Notes: generated by a model from the sequence alone, not told the origin. 64,000 nucleotides of DNA from DASWOJ01 sp964242415 (GCA_964242415.1 CAXTAT010000010.1:1-64000), one strand, 5' to 3'; numbered from the stretch's first letter, positions 42,513 through 50,779 are shown. Program-made: numbers and translations.

Positions 42513-43292
42513 ATGGGCCTGCTCCGCCTGTTCCGCCTGCAATACACCGTGATCGGCGCGTTGCTGATGCGCGAGATCCACACCCGCTACGGCCGGGAGA
42601 ACATCGGTCACCTTTGGGTGGTTGGCGAACCCATGCTGTTCTGCGTCGGCGTCGCCATCATGTGGACGGCGATCCGCCCGGCGCATGAGCACGGCGTGCC
42701 TATTACGGCGTTCGTCATCACTGGCTATGTGCCGCTGACCATGTGGCGGCACTGCGTCGGCCGCAGCGTCAAGGCGTTCGAGGCCAACGGCAGCCTGCTG
42801 TTCCATCGGCAGGTCACGCCGTTGGACATCATCCTGTCGCGCTGCTTGCTGGAGATCGTCGGGGCGCTGATCGCCGGCATCGTTGTCAGCGCCGGGGCCA
42901 TGCTGCTCGGCTACATGGACCCGCCGTACAGCATCGGGCTGATGTACCTGGGCCTGTTCTACCAGGCGCTGTTCTGCCTGGCCTGCGCCCTGATCCTGGC
43001 CCCGCTGAGCGAGATGGGCGACGTGCTCGACAAGTTCGTCGGCGCGGTGATGTACCTGTCGCTGCCGTTCTCCGGCGCGTTCACCATGGTGGACTGGGTG
43101 CCGAAAAGCCTGCAGACCGTGCTGCTGTGGTCGCCTAGCGTCCATTCGCTGGAGATCATCCGCAAGGGGCAGTTCGGCAGCAGCGTGCACGCGCATTATG
43201 ACCTGGTTTACCTGACGTCATCCTGCCTGGTGATGATCCTGATCGGCCTGTCCCTGACGCTGCGGTCACGCAAGCACATCCAGGTCCAGTAA
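42513..43292 (+). CDS. kpsM: Capsule ABC exporter permease KpsM/BexB
   Basis: 259 aa ABC-2 type permease with six membrane helices. N-terminal motif LLMREIHTRYGRENIGHLWV and the loop PVTPLDIILSR-like RQVTPLDIILSRCLLEI are characteristic of capsule/O-antigen exporters, as is the re-entrant PFSGAFTMVDWVPKSLQTVLLWSPS and VHSLEIIRKGQFG. It forms the inner-membrane pore for the lipid-linked polymer together with KpsT. Start ATG 42513. Confidence 0.94.
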   Translation: MGLLRLFRLQYTVIGALLMREIHTRYGRENIGHLWVVGEPMLFCVGVAIMWTAIRPAHEHGVPITAFVITGYVPLTMWRHCVGRSVKAFEANGSLLFHRQVTPLDIILSRCLLEIVGALIAGIVVSAGAMLLGYMDPPYSIGLMYLGLFYQALFCLACALILAPLSEMGDVLDKFVGAVMYLSLPFSGAFTMVDWVPKSLQTVLLWSPSVHSLEIIRKGQFGSSVHAHYDLVYLTSSCLVMILIGLSLTLRSRKHIQVQ

Positions 43293-43362
43293 TCGGCGGC
43301 TGTGGCCCCCCGCTTCCAACCTGGCGCTTCAAACCTGGGCCACCAACCATGACTGATCGGCC

Positions 43363-44013
43363 ATGATCCACTGCATCGATGTTGTGAAGGAGTATCACGT
43401 TGCCGGCCGCGGCACCCGCCGCGTGCTGGATGGCGTGTGCCTGGACGTGGCGCCGGGCCAGAAGATGGCGGTGCTGGGCCGCAACGGCGCCGGCAAGTCC
43501 ACGCTGATCAAGATCATCGGCGGGGTGGAGCTGGCGACCTCGGGAAAGGTCGAGCGGACGATGTCGGTGTCTTGGCCGCTGGCGTTCGGCGGGGCGTTCC
43601 AGGGCAGCCTGACCGGGCTGGACAACCTGAAGTTCATCACCCGCATCTATGGCCTGGACTATCGCGCGACGCGCGAGTTCGTGGACGACTTCGCCGAGCT
43701 GGGGCGGCAACTGGCGGAGCCGGTGAAGACCTACTCGTCTGGAATGCGGGCGCGGCTGGCGTTCGCGCTGACCATCGCCATCGAGTTCGACTGCTACCTG
43801 ATCGACGAGGTGATCATGGTGGGCGACCAGCGATTCTTCCGCCGCTGCCAGGAGGAGCTGTTCGAGAAGCGGGCGGACCGGGCGCTGGTGATCGTGTCGC
43901 ACGACATGAGCTTCATCCGCGACGTGTGCGATACGGCTGCGGTCATCCACAACAGCCAGTTGGAGCTATGCGACAGCGTTCACGAGGCGGTCGAGGTTTA
44001 CAACAGCCTTTAG
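43363..44013 (+). CDS. kpsT: Capsule ABC exporter ATPase KpsT/BexA
   Basis: 216 aa ATP-binding subunit: Walker A GRNGAGKST at residues 39-47, signature YSSGMRARLAF, Walker B CYLIDEVIMVGD and switch His in VIVSHDMSFIRD. Short length without a C-terminal sugar-binding domain fits the KpsT/BexA class rather than Wzt-type O-antigen ATPases. It energises export by KpsM. Its TAG stop is the first part of a repeat hairpin that ends the operon. Confidence 0.94.
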   Translation: MIHCIDVVKEYHVAGRGTRRVLDGVCLDVAPGQKMAVLGRNGAGKSTLIKIIGGVELATSGKVERTMSVSWPLAFGGAFQGSLTGLDNLKFITRIYGLDYRATREFVDDFAELGRQLAEPVKTYSSGMRARLAFALTIAIEFDCYLIDEVIMVGDQRFFRRCQEELFEKRADRALVIVSHDMSFIRDVCDTAAVIHNSQLELCDSVHEAVEVYNSL

Positions 44014-44058
44014 AGCATGTTCGGATCAAGCGGCTTCGCTTGAGCCGAACAGATGCTC
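44014..44058. terminator. GAGCATGTTCGG hairpin downstream of kpsT
   Basis: Arms GAGCATGTTCGG and GCCGAACAGATGCTC flank an inner AAGC/GCTT stem, followed by AAAAACAAAG. It starts within one base of the kpsT stop codon and may terminate or stabilise the capsule export mRNA. Confidence 0.6.
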
Positions 44059-44071
44059 GCAAAAACAAAGC

Positions 44072-44115
44072 CTAGAGCATGTTTGGTGCCTCTACTTGCA
44101 CCAAACATGCTCTAG
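44072..44115. terminator. Perfect 18-base inverted repeat between convergent genes
   Basis: CTAGAGCATGTTTGGTGC (44072-44089) pairs perfectly with 44098-44115 across an eight-base loop. It contains the TAG stop of the leftward glycosyltransferase gene. It probably acts as a bidirectional terminator between kpsT and that gene. Confidence 0.75.
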
Positions 44116-45509
44116 CCATCCCGCGGTCCCGGCGCCACGATCGGCACTCCCATTGGCCCGGCCAGCACCGCCGCATACAGCGTCCGCAGCCGGGCCTGGT
44201 ACTCGGGGATCGAGAAGCGCGCGGCCTGCACCTGGCCCGCCGCCGACATCCGGGCACGCAGCGCCGGGTCGGCGTCCAGCCGCCGCAGCGCATCCGCAAT
44301 GGCGGCAGTGTCGTAGGGATCGACCAGCAGCGCGGCGTTGCCGGCGACCTCGGGCAGGCTGCTTTCCGTGCTGGTCAGCACCGGGGCGCCCAACTGCATC
44401 GCCTCCAGCACAGGGAGGCCGAAACCCTCATACAGCGACGGGAACACCACCGCGCGGGCGCCCTGGATCAGCCCGGTCAGCCAGTCGCGCGGCATGTACT
44501 CGAACTGCCGCACCTGCTCGACCGGCTCGATGCCCTTGCTGCCGGGGGATGCCTTCAGCAGGCGCAGCTCGGTCTCCGACTTCCAGGCGCGTCCGCCCAC
44601 CACCACCAGCGGGGTCTGCACGCCGGACGCCAAGTAGGCCTCCAGCAGGCGGCCGACGTTCTTCTTCGGCTCCAGCGCGCCGAAGAACAGGAAGTAGCCA
44701 CCCCGCTGCAGACCGAACAGCCCATGCAGCCAGGCCTCCAGCTTTTCGGCCGTGGCAGCCGGCGCGGTGGGCACGGCGGACTGGTAGGTGTTGGTCACCC
44801 GCTCCGGCGGCACGGCGAACAGGTCGATGATGTCCCGCCGCGACGCCTCTGATACGGTGCAGACGTGGTCGCCCCAGCGCAGGCAGCCGCGGATCAGCCG
44901 CAGGTAGGCGCGCTTGTTGTCCAGCGTGGTGTAGGGCATCCGCAGCGGCACCATGTCGTGCAGGGTATAAATGTTGCGCGCGCCCTCCAGCCGGATCGGC
45001 AGCGGGTAGGTCCAGTGCATCACGGCCGGCGGGTTCGGGATGCAGACCGTCAAGAAGCGCCCCCAGCGCTTGAAGTGCCGTTCCGCCCGGCCCCACAGGT
45101 CGATCACGTTCAGGATGCGGTCGTGCGCCGGCATCCGCGCCTCGAACGGCCGGGACAGCACGCGGCCGGTGATGGGGATGGTGATCGCCGTGCTGGGGCG
45201 CAGGTCGCCCAGCGCCTCCTGCAGCCAGCGGGTGGACAGGAAGACGGGGCGCGGGCGCCTGTTCTCCTGGTCGAGGCTGTCGAAGAAGATGACCTCGCGC
45301 ATCAGGCTGGGCGTGCGGGCGCCGATGGTGAGGCCGTACAGCATGTCAACCGGGTGGCCCATGCCGGTCAGCGCCTGGGTCAGCACCCGGCCGTAGGTGG
45401 CGACGCCGGTACCGCGCGGCATCGCCAGGTTGAAGCCGTCCACGCCGACGCGCATCCCGGGCGGGATGACCGATGCATCCTTGAGGACGGCTGCTTGCCC
45501 TTGGTCCAT
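44112..45509 (-). CDS. Glycosyltransferase family 4 (capsule locus)
   Basis: I choose ATG 45509 (MDQGQAAVLKDASVIPPG), 465 aa; ATG 45455 (MRVGVDGFNLAMPRGTG) is a good alternative because the fold starts there. GT-B motifs: RGTGVATYGRVLTQAL, MHWTYPLPIRLEGARNIYTL with HDMVPLRMP, CTVSEASRRDI, then FFGALEPKKNVGRLLEAYL and LYEGFGLPVLEAMQLGAPV with SSLPEVAGNAALLVDP. Shares layout and many motifs with the next glycosyltransferase (45672-46835), so the two are paralogues. Role: building the capsular polymer, inferred from position. Confidence 0.86.
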   Translation of the reverse strand: MDQGQAAVLKDASVIPPGMRVGVDGFNLAMPRGTGVATYGRVLTQALTGMGHPVDMLYGLTIGARTPSLMREVIFFDSLDQENRRPRPVFLSTRWLQEALGDLRPSTAITIPITGRVLSRPFEARMPAHDRILNVIDLWGRAERHFKRWGRFLTVCIPNPPAVMHWTYPLPIRLEGARNIYTLHDMVPLRMPYTTLDNKRAYLRLIRGCLRWGDHVCTVSEASRRDIIDLFAVPPERVTNTYQSAVPTAPAATAEKLEAWLHGLFGLQRGGYFLFFGALEPKKNVGRLLEAYLASGVQTPLVVVGGRAWKSETELRLLKASPGSKGIEPVEQVRQFEYMPRDWLTGLIQGARAVVFPSLYEGFGLPVLEAMQLGAPVLTSTESSLPEVAGNAALLVDPYDTAAIADALRRLDADPALRARMSAAGQVQAARFSIPEYQARLRTLYAAVLAGPMGVPIVAPGPRDG

Positions 45510-45671
45510 GGCTTGGGGCTTGTCACATTTCGGGAGCGCCGGCAACGCGGGCCGGTCCTCGCCGCCAGCGAGCAGCGCCGCGCCGGACATCTTAGCCAGC
45601 GCCGGGGCGCACCGGATGCCATACTGGACTCCGAACGCCGGGCTGTCCTGGACTCCTGGGACATGCACCCT

Positions 45672-46835
45672 TCATGGGTCCAGCGCACCGATTTGCCGGT
45701 ACACTGCCAATAGCCGCCGAGCGTGTGCCGCGGGCGTGAATGCCTCCGCCCGCCGCAGGCCCTGTGCCGTCAGCCCGGCCCGCAACGCGGCGTTTCCGTC
45801 CAAGGCAACGATGGCCTCGGCCAGGGCGCGCACGTCCAGCGGATCAGCCAGCAGCGCGGCCCCACCGGCCACCTCCGCCAGTGCCCCACCATGGCTGGCC
45901 AGCGCCGGGACGCCCAGGGCCATCGCCTCCGCCACCGGCAGGCCGAAGCCCTCCGCGAGGGATGGCATCAGTACGGCCTTCGCGCCGGCCATCAGCGCCA
46001 CCAGGCCGGGCCGCAGCAGCCAAGGTACCCGGCGCACCAGCGGGCCGGCGCCGCGCAGCGCTTCGGCTGCCCGCCAGCCATCGGGTCCGGCCAGCACCAG
46101 GGGCGTCGGGACGCCGCTGGCGCGGTGGGCCTCGATCAGGCGGGCGATGTTCTTGCGCGGCTCGACCGCGCCGCAGCACAGGAAGTAGCAGCCAGGCTCC
46201 AGGCCATGGGCATGGGCGGCGGTGCGGATCGCCTCGCGGTTCGGGGTGTCCCGTAGCACCGACACGGATTGCAGGGTGCAGGTCACCCGGTCCCCGGGCC
46301 AGCCGGTGGCGGCCAGGATCGCCATGCGCGACGCCTCGGACACCGTCACCACATGCGCCGCCGCCCGCCCCACCCCGCGCAGCAGCCGCCGCAGCCGCGC
46401 GGGGGACACCGGGGACAGGTCAGGGTGCTGCAACGGGATCACGTCATGCACGGTGTAGATGTTGGGCACCCCGGCGAAGCGCAGCGGCACCGGGTAGGTC
46501 CAGTGCATCAGGCCCGGCGGCGCCGCATCCTGCAAAGCCATGCAGCGGCGGTGGACGTCGAAGTAAACCTGCGCCGTGCGGAACACGTCCGGGCTGACGC
46601 GCAGCCCCGGCCGGGACAGCGGCGCCTGCCGCTGCCATGGCGGCAACGCGGCCAACCAGCGGCGGAGCCGGCCTGGGGCGCCGCTCTCCGTTAGCCGCTC
46701 GACCGTCAGCCCAGCGTCGGCCAGGCAGTCCGCCAGGCCCTGCGCGTAGGTGGCGACCCCGGTGCCATGGCGCTGCAGCAGATCCCGGGCGTCGATGCAG
46801 ACCTGGGCGGCCGGGGGCGAGGACTGGCCGGCCAT
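45672..46835 (-). CDS. Glycosyltransferase family 4 (paralogue, capsule locus)
   Basis: ATG 46835 (MAGQSSPPAAQVCIDARD) gives 387 aa. Motifs parallel the neighbour: HGTGVATYAQGLADCL, MHWTYPVPLRFAGVPNIYTV with HDVIPLQHP, VTVSEASRMAIL, CCGAVEPRKNIARLIEAHR and LAEGFGLPVAEAMALGVPALASHGG is the donor-binding region. The shared MHWTYP(L/V)P(I/L)R segment points to a recent duplication with the same type of donor or acceptor. It lies 160 bases upstream of the paralogue on the same strand. Confidence 0.86.
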   Translation of the reverse strand: MAGQSSPPAAQVCIDARDLLQRHGTGVATYAQGLADCLADAGLTVERLTESGAPGRLRRWLAALPPWQRQAPLSRPGLRVSPDVFRTAQVYFDVHRRCMALQDAAPPGLMHWTYPVPLRFAGVPNIYTVHDVIPLQHPDLSPVSPARLRRLLRGVGRAAAHVVTVSEASRMAILAATGWPGDRVTCTLQSVSVLRDTPNREAIRTAAHAHGLEPGCYFLCCGAVEPRKNIARLIEAHRASGVPTPLVLAGPDGWRAAEALRGAGPLVRRVPWLLRPGLVALMAGAKAVLMPSLAEGFGLPVAEAMALGVPALASHGGALAEVAGGAALLADPLDVRALAEAIVALDGNAALRAGLTAQGLRRAEAFTPAAHARRLLAVYRQIGALDP

Positions 46836-46891
46836 TCCGCAGGGCCTAACGCCCGGCCTAGCGGTCGGGGCTGTCCCACGCTGGCCGCCGC

Positions 46892-47392
46892 CTACAGCTC
46901 CATCAGCCAAAGGTCCGTATCCCCGGTCCGCTCCCCGGCGGCAGTCAGCATGGCGTGCGCCTGGCCGCGGTGGTGCGTCTGGTGGTTGAACATATGCGCC
47001 ACCAGCAGCGCCGTCGGCCTCACCTGCTGCTGCTGGGTGGCGCCGCTGAACCAGCTTGTCGTGTCATCTAGCCAATCCTGCCGCACCCGCCCGGCCCACT
47101 CCCGCAGGTCCAGGTCCGCATCCACCCGCGCGTCCCGCATCGCAGCGAATTCCGGGAACAGCGCGCCGCTTGCGGCCAGCGGCGCCGACGGCTTGTCCCA
47201 GCCGTCGAACCGGGCCATCCACATTCGGTCCGCCCAGACCAGGTGGCTGAGGGTGCCGTGGATCGAGCGCCAGAACGCTCCGCGGTCCCGCTGCCGTTCG
47301 TCGTCCGGCAGGCGGCCGGCGGCGGCATACAGGCGGCGGTTGACCTCGGCGTTGTAGGCGGTCATGGCCTGGACGTAGGCTGGCGTGATCAT
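46892..47392 (-). CDS. DinB-family four-helix protein
   Basis: ATG 47392 (MITPAYVQAMTAYN) gives 166 aa; longer in-frame starts run antisense into the enoyl-CoA hydratase gene. DinB/YfiT hallmarks: an early FWRSIHGTLSHLVWADRMW with the first metal-binding His, and HMFNHQTHHRGQAHAML with two more, completing the three-His metal site. Such proteins are metal-dependent thiol transferases or stress proteins. Isolated gene; function not specified. Confidence 0.85.
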   Translation of the reverse strand: MITPAYVQAMTAYNAEVNRRLYAAAGRLPDDERQRDRGAFWRSIHGTLSHLVWADRMWMARFDGWDKPSAPLAASGALFPEFAAMRDARVDADLDLREWAGRVRQDWLDDTTSWFSGATQQQQVRPTALLVAHMFNHQTHHRGQAHAMLTAAGERTGDTDLWLMEL

Positions 47393-47447
47393 GCCGGCAG
47401 CATAGGGGCAAACCGGCGTTGCGGCAGCCCCGGCCGGGGAGGAACCC

Positions 47448-48227
47448 ATGATGACCGAGGACGACATCCTGCTGCGTGACGACCGGGACGGGGTGGCCTG
47501 GCTGACCCTGAACCGCCCTGCCGCCCGCAACGCGCTGTCGGCCGCCCTGATGGCGCGGCTGCACGGTGAGCTGGACCGGGTGGAGGCCGACCCCGCCGTT
47601 CGCGTCGTGGTGGTTGCGGGCGCCGGGCCTGCCTTCTGCGCCGGGCACGACCTGCGAGAGGTGCGCGGCATGGACCCGGCCGGTCATGCGGCGCTGTTCG
47701 GCCAGTGCTCCCGCCTGATGCAGCGGATCGTCAGCCTGCGGGTGCCGGTGATCGCGCGGGTGCACGGCATCGCCACCGCCGCCGGATGCCAGTTGGTGGC
47801 GAGCTGCGACCTGGCCGTGGCGGCCGACACGGCGCGGTTCGCCACGCCGGGCGTCAACATCGGCCTGTTCTGCTCGACGCCGATGGTGGCGCTGTCCCGC
47901 GCGGTCGGGCGAAAGGCGGCGATGGAGATGCTGCTGACCGGTGATATGGTGGACGCCCCGCGCGCCGCCGTGTTGGGCCTGGTCAACCATGCCGTGCCGG
48001 AGGCGGCGCTGGACGAGGCCGTGTGGGCGTTGGCCCGGCGCGTCGCCTCCCGCAGTTCCGCGGCCATTGGACTGGGCAAGCCTGCCTTCTACCAGCAAGC
48101 CGAGATGCCGTTGGCCGGGGCATATGCTTACACCTCCGCGGTAATGGTGCGGAACATGGAGGAGCACGACGCCGAGGAAGGGATCGACGCCTTCCTGCAA
48201 CGCCGCGCACCCCTCTGGGCTAGCTAG
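47448..48227 (+). CDS. Enoyl-CoA hydratase/isomerase family protein
   Basis: 259 aa crotonase-fold enzyme, ATG 47448 with GGAGGAACCC upstream. Oxyanion-hole segments AGPAFCAGHDLREV and VHGIATAAGCQLVASCDLAVA are present. The catalytic Glu pair of true hydratases is not obvious: the position after AAGCQLVA has Ser/Cys rather than Glu, and the second site reads ATPGVNIGLFCSTP. This pattern is that of ECHDC3-type members, whose substrate is unknown. Cytosolic. Confidence 0.85.
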   Translation: MMTEDDILLRDDRDGVAWLTLNRPAARNALSAALMARLHGELDRVEADPAVRVVVVAGAGPAFCAGHDLREVRGMDPAGHAALFGQCSRLMQRIVSLRVPVIARVHGIATAAGCQLVASCDLAVAADTARFATPGVNIGLFCSTPMVALSRAVGRKAAMEMLLTGDMVDAPRAAVLGLVNHAVPEAALDEAVWALARRVASRSSAAIGLGKPAFYQQAEMPLAGAYAYTSAVMVRNMEEHDAEEGIDAFLQRRAPLWAS

Positions 48228-48448
48228 CTTTTCGTCTTCGGATCGTGCGTGTGGTGCTTGTCGCGCTCGCCGCCGCCGCCGGAGACGTGGCTGCTGTCCC
48301 CGCTGGTCGCAGCGCCCGGCTTCGGCGGGTTGTTGTCCCGCCCGCCGCTGCCGCTGCGCGCCGCTTCGGGTTCCGGCTTGTCGGCGTTCTCGTGGCTGCT
48401 GCCGGGGCCGCCGTGGTGACGGTTGGTGTTGGGATGCTTGTCCGGCAC
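48224..48448 (-). CDS. Small hydrophilic His/Gly/Lys-rich protein (74 aa)
   Basis: GTG 48448 with AGGA nine bases upstream; 74 aa. Composition is almost free of hydrophobic residues (GGPGSSHENADKPEPEAARS, then GGRDNNPPKPG, GGGGERDKHHTHDPKTKS). Probably disordered. It begins two bases after the stop of another small hydrophilic gene and its end overlaps the convergent hydratase stop by four bases. Function unknown; desiccation or stress protection is a guess. Confidence 0.5.
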   Translation of the reverse strand: MPDKHPNTNRHHGGPGSSHENADKPEPEAARSGSGGRDNNPPKPGAATSGDSSHVSGGGGERDKHHTHDPKTKS

Positions 48449-48450
48449 GC

Positions 48451-48642
48451 TTAGCGGTCCTGATGCCCGGCGGGATGCCTGGTGTTCTGCATCATGTTGC
48501 CGTGGTCGCCCTGCTCGGCCAGGTTCTCGTCGGCCTTGCCCGGGTGGACCTCGTGCTTCTTGCCGCCGGTGGGCGCAGCCGGGTCGCCGGGACCCTTGGT
48601 GGTGCGGTTCGCGGGCGGAACCGGGGGTGGGTGTGCGGACAT
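48451..48642 (-). CDS. Small hydrophilic protein with NMxQNT tail (63 aa)
   Basis: ATG 48642 with GGAGA upstream. The C-terminal part KADENLAEQGDHGNMMQNT, then RHPAGHQDR, has the E/K-Q-G-x-x-G-N-x-x-Q-N-T and QDR pattern I associate with a family of small alphaproteobacterial proteins of unknown function. The N-terminal half is Pro-rich. Likely operon with 48224-48448. Confidence 0.6.
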   Translation of the reverse strand: MSAHPPPVPPANRTTKGPGDPAAPTGGKKHEVHPGKADENLAEQGDHGNMMQNTRHPAGHQDR

Positions 48643-48788
48643 GGTGGGTCTCCGTTAAAAGCCTGTGTCTGAACGTTGCGGGACCGGGCACGGATTTGCA
48701 CGGGGCTACACAACCTTGTCACATCCGGTCATGGCACCCCAAGCGGTTCCGGCCCGTTGTCCCCGGCACGACACGGAAAGGGTCCATC

Positions 48789-49019
48789 ATGAACGACAAG
48801 ACGCAACCATCCACCCGCAAGGACGGCTTCGGCACCGAAGGCATCGGCGAGGACGGCGACGCCGGCATGGGCCAATCGAAGTCCGGCGGCGGCGGCACCG
48901 GGACCAAGGGGCAGCCCGACACTCACCAGGCCGAGGGTGCCTTTGGCGACGAGAAGGGCAGCCACGGCCGCCGCAGCCCCGCCAACAAGCAGGGCCTGGA
49001 CGGCGGCCAGCAGGACTGA
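48789..49019 (+). CDS. Small Gly-rich hydrophilic protein (76 aa)
   Basis: ATG 48789 preceded by GGAAAGG. The chain MNDKTQPSTRKDGFGTEG, then GMGQSKSGGGGTGTKG and HGRRSPANKQGLDGGQQD, is highly charged, Gly-rich and lacks a hydrophobic core, so it is probably disordered. Divergent from the two small hydrophilic genes at 48224-48642 and 31 bases before the next secreted protein. No family recognised. Confidence 0.55.
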   Translation: MNDKTQPSTRKDGFGTEGIGEDGDAGMGQSKSGGGGTGTKGQPDTHQAEGAFGDEKGSHGRRSPANKQGLDGGQQD

Positions 49020-49050
49020 CGCCGCCCCTAGCCAAAAGGACAATATCACC

Positions 49051-49473
49051 ATGCGTTATGCCTTGATCGCCGCCGCCGCGCTGGCGCCATCCCTGGCCTT
49101 TGCCCAGGCCAGCGACGCCACGAAGTCCTATGACCGCTCGCTGCCCGGCAGCAGCAACATCCGCAACTTCACGATGAAGAACACCTCCAACGAGAAGATC
49201 ATCGACGCCCGGGTGCGCCTGTCGGACGACAGCACCCGCGTGCTGACGGAGAAGCAGCCGATCACCAAGTCGGAGGGCCAGACCTTTGCCGCCCCGGCCA
49301 AGATGTGCGTCACGCAGGTGAACGTGACGTTCGAGGGCGGGCGTAAGCTGGAGGCCAACGGCATCAACGACTGCGATGCGCAGACCATCGTGGTCGATGA
49401 CGGCCGTATCGTCGTGCAGTCGTCACCGACCTCGGGGCCGCCGGCGCCGGTGCAGGTGTCGCCAGCCAAGTAG
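49051..49473 (+). CDS. Secreted hypothetical protein (140 aa)
   Basis: ATG 49051 with AAAAGGA upstream. Signal peptide MRYALIAAAALAPSLAFAQA with cleavage near FAQA. The mature part is beta-rich (NIRNFTMKNTSNEKIIDARV, RKLEANGINDCDAQTIVVDD) with two cysteines (KMCVTQVNV and NDCDAQ) likely forming a disulfide. Looks like a small periplasmic beta-sandwich; family not recognised. Confidence 0.65.
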   Translation: MRYALIAAAALAPSLAFAQASDATKSYDRSLPGSSNIRNFTMKNTSNEKIIDARVRLSDDSTRVLTEKQPITKSEGQTFAAPAKMCVTQVNVTFEGGRKLEANGINDCDAQTIVVDDGRIVVQSSPTSGPPAPVQVSPAK

Positions 49474-49524
49474 TGCCAACGGCCATCCCCGACGACCGTT
49501 GCGCCACGGCATCGGGTTTTCCGC

Positions 49525-49636
49525 GGCCATTGCGAGGAGCGGCTTGCGGCGCGGCAATCCAGGGGTGCAGGGGCTATGGTTTTCATCTTGCATTCCCTGA
49601 ATTGCCGCGTCGCAATCGCTCCTCGAAATGACGGGG
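49525..49636. repeat. CATTGCGAG inverted-repeat element 3
   Basis: Starts GGCCATTGCGAGGAGCGG and ends CTCGAAATGACGG with CGGCGCGGCAATCCAGGGG and CCCTGAATTGCCGCG inside. More diverged than copies 1 and 2. It occupies most of the 216-base gap between the secreted protein and the acetyltransferase stop. Confidence 0.8.
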
Positions 49637-49689
49637 CGGGGAGGCAAAACGGTCATCGCAAACGGCCGTTGGTATATTGCTCCCGCCCG

Positions 49690-50670
49690 CTAGTTGAAGA
49701 CTTTGTAGAAAACGGTCGTATCGACAGGCTGGCCGACAGCATCCTTGGCATAGCCGGGGATGCACCCCACGGCGGTCCAGCCCAAGCTGGCGTAGAGCCG
49801 CTCTCCTGCCCCGCCCGTCTCCGTATCCAGCGTCAGCAGGGTGCGCCCGGCCTGTCGTGCGGCGGCCTCGGCTGCGAGCATCAGCGCCCGGGCTAGGCCA
49901 CGGCGACGGGCGGCGGGATGCACCAGCAGCTTCGCGATGTCGGCCCGGTGCGGCTGGTTGGGCGGCGTGTCGAGTTGCAGGCGCACCGTCCCGCTCAGCA
50001 CGCCGCCGGACCACCCGCCCAGCAGCAGGCACCGGCCCTGCGCCACATGGCTGGCGACGCCACGCATGTACTCGCGCGCTGCATCCTGGCCCAGCGGCGG
50101 CAGGAACGACACCGAAGCTCCGCCGTCCACGCAGGCCGCCAGCACCTCGGCCAGCCGACGCACGGCGGACGCGGCGGCGGCGGCACCCAGCACCGCAACG
50201 TTATTGACGGGCTTGGCGTAGCCGAATTCCAAGCTGCTCGACAGGTCGTCCAGCGCGCGGATCGGCCCGTCGCGGACCCAGCTTCGCTTCTCATAGAACC
50301 GATGCGCCCGGTCGAAGCGGGTGTCGGTCCACAGGCGCAGGCGGGTGGCCCCGGCCGCCATGGCGTACCGCTCCGCCGTGTCCAGCAGCGCATGGGCCAA
50401 CCCCGTGCCGTGGCGGTCTGGGTGGACATACACCTTGCAGAGTTCCCAAGCCGGCCCGTCAATCGGCACAGCCGCCGCCATGCCGACCAACACGCCTGCG
50501 GCCTCGGCGACCCACAGCGCCCCGCCGCGCCCGGTGAAGTGGCTGGCGGGGGTCAGCAGGCCCGGCTCCTCCCGGTCCACGTCCAGGATGCATCCCGGGT
50601 AGTCCGACCAGCACCGGCGGATCAGCGCGATGATGCCAGGCGAGTCCCCGTCCCGGCCCGCCCGTATCAA
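49690..50670 (-). CDS. Double GNAT-family acetyltransferase
   Basis: 326 aa starting at TTG 50670. Two GNAT domains in tandem: residues 1-150 with VYVHPDRHGTGLAHALLDTAE (motif A, acetyl-CoA pyrophosphate loop) and 155-326 with LLVHPAARRRGLARALMLAAE. Both retain the Q/RxxGxG/A type loop, so both could bind acetyl-CoA. Cytosolic N-acetyltransferase of unknown substrate. Domain duplication within one chain is not rare in this family. Confidence 0.82.
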   Translation of the reverse strand: MIRAGRDGDSPGIIALIRRCWSDYPGCILDVDREEPGLLTPASHFTGRGGALWVAEAAGVLVGMAAAVPIDGPAWELCKVYVHPDRHGTGLAHALLDTAERYAMAAGATRLRLWTDTRFDRAHRFYEKRSWVRDGPIRALDDLSSSLEFGYAKPVNNVAVLGAAAAASAVRRLAEVLAACVDGGASVSFLPPLGQDAAREYMRGVASHVAQGRCLLLGGWSGGVLSGTVRLQLDTPPNQPHRADIAKLLVHPAARRRGLARALMLAAEAAARQAGRTLLTLDTETGGAGERLYASLGWTAVGCIPGYAKDAVGQPVDTTVFYKVFN

Positions 50671-50701
50671 TCAACCACCATCATGAACCCGGCCTACACC
50701 C

Positions 50702-50779
50702 CGCAGGCTGACCCTCATCGCAGGCTGGTCGTCAACGCAGGCTGGTCGTCAACGCAGGCTGGTCGTCAACGCAGGCTGG
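50702..50779. repeat. 17-base tandem repeat at the 3' end of the aminotransferase gene
   Basis: Unit CGCAGGCTGGTCGTCAA occurs exactly at 50719-50735, 50736-50752 and 50753-50769, with a diverged copy before (50702-50718) and a partial copy after (50770-50779). The aminotransferase TGA stop (50766-50768) lies in the third exact unit, so the array repeats the gene's own last codons and stop. Confidence 0.9.

Noticed and set aside
50702..50779. Possible mini CRISPR array
   Set aside because: Units are directly adjacent 17-mers without spacers and derive from the aminotransferase 3' end; it is a simple tandem repeat.
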